64,000 nt of DNA, taken from Atkinsonella hypoxylon. Taxonomy: Eukaryota > Ascomycota > Sordariomycetes > Hypocreales > Clavicipitaceae. The notes under the pieces are model-generated. The model saw only the letters and a program-made list of their open reading frames with translations, was not told the DNA's origin and made no database searches. Made by a program: the position numbers and the translations under genes. Position 1 is the stretch's first letter, and each line of letters starts with the position of its first letter. The stretch lies in NCBI GenBank assembly GCA_000729835.1, contig JFHB01000128.1, forward strand, positions 21,481 through 85,480. Direction: 5' to 3'. Below are positions 62,002 through 64,000 of this stretch, one piece after another.

Positions 62002-64000
62002 ATTACAGTCTATAGTATATCTAGATTTATAACTATATAGTATTAAACAGTAATAATAACTATTTAATTCTTCTGTTTAGCTGTTCTATCTATCTATAGG
62101 TAGTAAGCTATAGCTATAAGCAATTTACTTTTAATTTAAGTAAATATACTTCTCTAAACGTTAGAAATAAACTTTAGATCTTAGTTGCTTACAATCTACT
62201 TAGGAAGGCTCTAGTTTAATAAATATAGTATTTATAAGAGCAGTTCTGCCTAAATTTCTGCTATATATATTGTATACCTAAGTATAAGGATTGTTTACTT
62301 ACTAAATAGGTAATTTACTAAATACAGTAAGTTATAGAAGCTATATTTATCTTTTTACTATAGGGTGTTTATTAAGCTAACTTTAGATATATTAGTAATA
62401 AAATTAAGCAAAATTATATAGAAAGGCGTTAAAACTAACTCTAATAACCTTAATTCCTCTAGTAGCTTACTGCAGTTAATTACATTTTCTTTATAGGTAT
62501 AGCAGTAAGCAATATAGGTTTAAATTTACTTATATATCTATAGAAAGTAAACTACCTACAATTCTACTACTATTCTATAAGCGCTAAAATAGTTCTAATT
62601 ATTATAAACTATTTTAAGGATAAATTCTACAACCTTTATAGGTATATACAGTTAGAATAAGCCTTTTCTATTATAATAGTATAAAAGCCTATTGTCTTAT
62701 AGAGCTTATTTATATAGTAGAGTCCTTAGTCTTTATTGTTAATTTTACTAATTCTACTTTTTGCAAAAGTCTTTAATACCTTCTATAATTCTACTAAGCT
62801 TTAGATTAAAACTATAGCCTTAAACAATTTCCTCTTTTAAACCTTTATTTAATACTGCTATAGTACTATATTCTTTAGCGAAAAACATACTTATATTAAG
62901 CTTATTAAATTTACTGTTATAAGCTTTCTTTTAGTATAAAACTATAACTAGTAACCTAAAGAGTGTATCTAGCACTATATTTAGCACTTCTAGTATATAG
63001 AAGACTTTTAGGTTAAATTACAATAGATAATTAGCTACTTTAGCTAATTTTAGGTTAGCTTTATCTAGATCTATTATAGTAAGTAAGGTATATTTAATAA
63101 TTCCCTTTACTAATAAGTAGTCTATAATAATATTAATAGTATAGCAGTTAAATTAAACTATTTTCTATAGCTTTTAAATACTTTATATAATTATAGCTAC
63201 CTCTACCTTAGTTAATCTATAATATTTCTTTAGGTTAAAAGTATATCTTAAAAGAAAAAGAATTAGTTAAAGCTAGTTATTTTTAATATCTTTACTAGGT
63301 ATACTATAACTATTCTATTTACCTATAAGCTAGAAAATAAAGAGCCTAAATTCTTCCTTATAAGTATTAACTTTAAAGAATAAATACTTACTAAAGTTAT
63401 AGTGCTATAGAATAGTATTTTTATTAAAGTATACTTTTACCTCTTAGAATACCTTTTCTTTCTTAAGTTTTAGTAAAAATATTGCTTCTTAAGCTTTCTT
63501 TTAGTGTATTAATTTAGGTAAACTATTAGCTAAGCCTTTCTTATAAAGCTTTTATAGTAAAGTAGTCTTTTATTCCTATAGTAAGTAAATTTATATATTA
63601 AACTATAGAATACTCTTCTATAAAAAGCTAGCTATACTAATAAAGGTCTCTAGATTTATAAAATCTACTAGAAACTTAAGTTTTTAAAAAGCTTTTAGCT
63701 TATTATTTATATTAGTAATTCTATTGCTATTAACAATAAAACCTAACAGCTAAATAGCTAAGTAGCTTATAAATAACTTCTTTATAGCTATTATTAACTT
63801 ATTTTTCTTTAGAATTAATAAAACTATATTAAGGTATATAAGGTAGTTCTTAGTAGAGTTAAAGAATATAATAATATTATTAATATAGATTTATATAAAA
63901 TATTAGTGCTTTTAAAATAATTAGTTTATATACTATTAAGTAAAAGCTAGTATATTCTTAAAGCCTATAAGCGCTATATTTAATGCTTTTAATTCTTATT
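62002..64000 (-). mobile_element. Gypsy-B copy B-ii, right part
   Basis: Resumes B-ii after B-i: ATTAC at 62002-62006 is the second TSD copy. It matches 48837-49833 plus 56473-57490 of B-i with no copia-E in between and runs off the window. Its gag, protease and 5' LTR lie beyond 64000. Confidence 0.9.
62007..64000 (-). pseudogene. Gypsy-B RT, RNase H, integrase (B-ii)
   Basis: Minus-strand pol. RT with YINN at 63887-63876, RNase H about 63600-63000, integrase zinc and core domains 62950-62050. The undisturbed GAAGA target of copia-E is near 62999. It continues at 35810 leftward after B-i is removed. Gln/Trp stops throughout. Confidence 0.83.

Noticed and set aside
1..64000. CRISPR arrays, tRNA/rRNA genes, telomere repeats, host genes
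   Set aside because: Searched by eye on both strands; no evenly spaced short repeats, no tRNA cloverleaf, no TTAGGG runs and no intact multi-exon gene were seen.

Overview
The window carries no recognisable host gene. It is a block of nested transposable elements from what is most likely a filamentous ascomycete (Pezizomycotina). The evidence is Ty1/copia and Ty3/gypsy LTR retrotransposons of fungal type, all mutated in the manner of repeat-induced point mutation (RIP): C-to-T and G-to-A changes, TpA very common, CpA and TpG scarce, coding frames full of TAG/TAA where Gln or Trp stood, and catalytic Asp turned to Asn. The damage is almost all substitution, so frames can still be followed for kilobases. 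Species cannot be told from the sequence. Family letters (A, B, E, M, copia-1) are mine.

Layout, left to right. 1-4965: a gypsy-A copy (A0) cut by the window edge on the left and by a breakpoint on the right. 4966-12825: a full copia-1 element with two 695-bp LTRs. 12826-34121: gypsy-B copy B-iii (minus strand), its 3' half missing, split at 16711-32893 by gypsy-A copy A-outer, which itself carries A-inner (16858-24947) inside its 5' LTR. 34122-35810 and 62002-64000: two parts of a host gypsy-B copy (B-ii), which runs off the right edge. M1, a 486-bp TA-flanked element, lies in it at 35243-35728. 35811-62001: gypsy-B copy B-i (minus strand, TSD ATTAC), inserted in B-ii. B-i holds M2 (36427-36912), a copia-1 solo LTR (38574-39268), the full gypsy-A copy A3 (39385-47461), a second copia family E (49834-56472, minus; it contains an A solo LTR at 54340-54662) and a reverse A solo LTR (59849-60171). 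Most insertions have exact 5-bp target site duplications (TSDs), and several have an uninterrupted paralogous site elsewhere in the window.

Gene content per element. A: gag, then pol in the -1 frame (protease, RT, RNase H, integrase, chromodomain), then about 1.5 kb of coding-like sequence before the 3' LTR. B: a single gag-pol frame with integrase and a chromodomain-like end, followed by an unrecognised open frame of about 700 codons in the env position. copia-1 and E: single gag-pol frames in copia order. None can make an intact polyprotein.

Main points of interest: the extra third ORF of B and the extra 3' coding block of A; priming sites (half initiator-tRNA-Met for copia-1, a possible self-primer for A); a RIP pattern that spares the outer edges of elements in all four LTR families; and a copia-1 element with unlike flanking 5-mers, which marks an ectopic recombination or deletion breakpoint.
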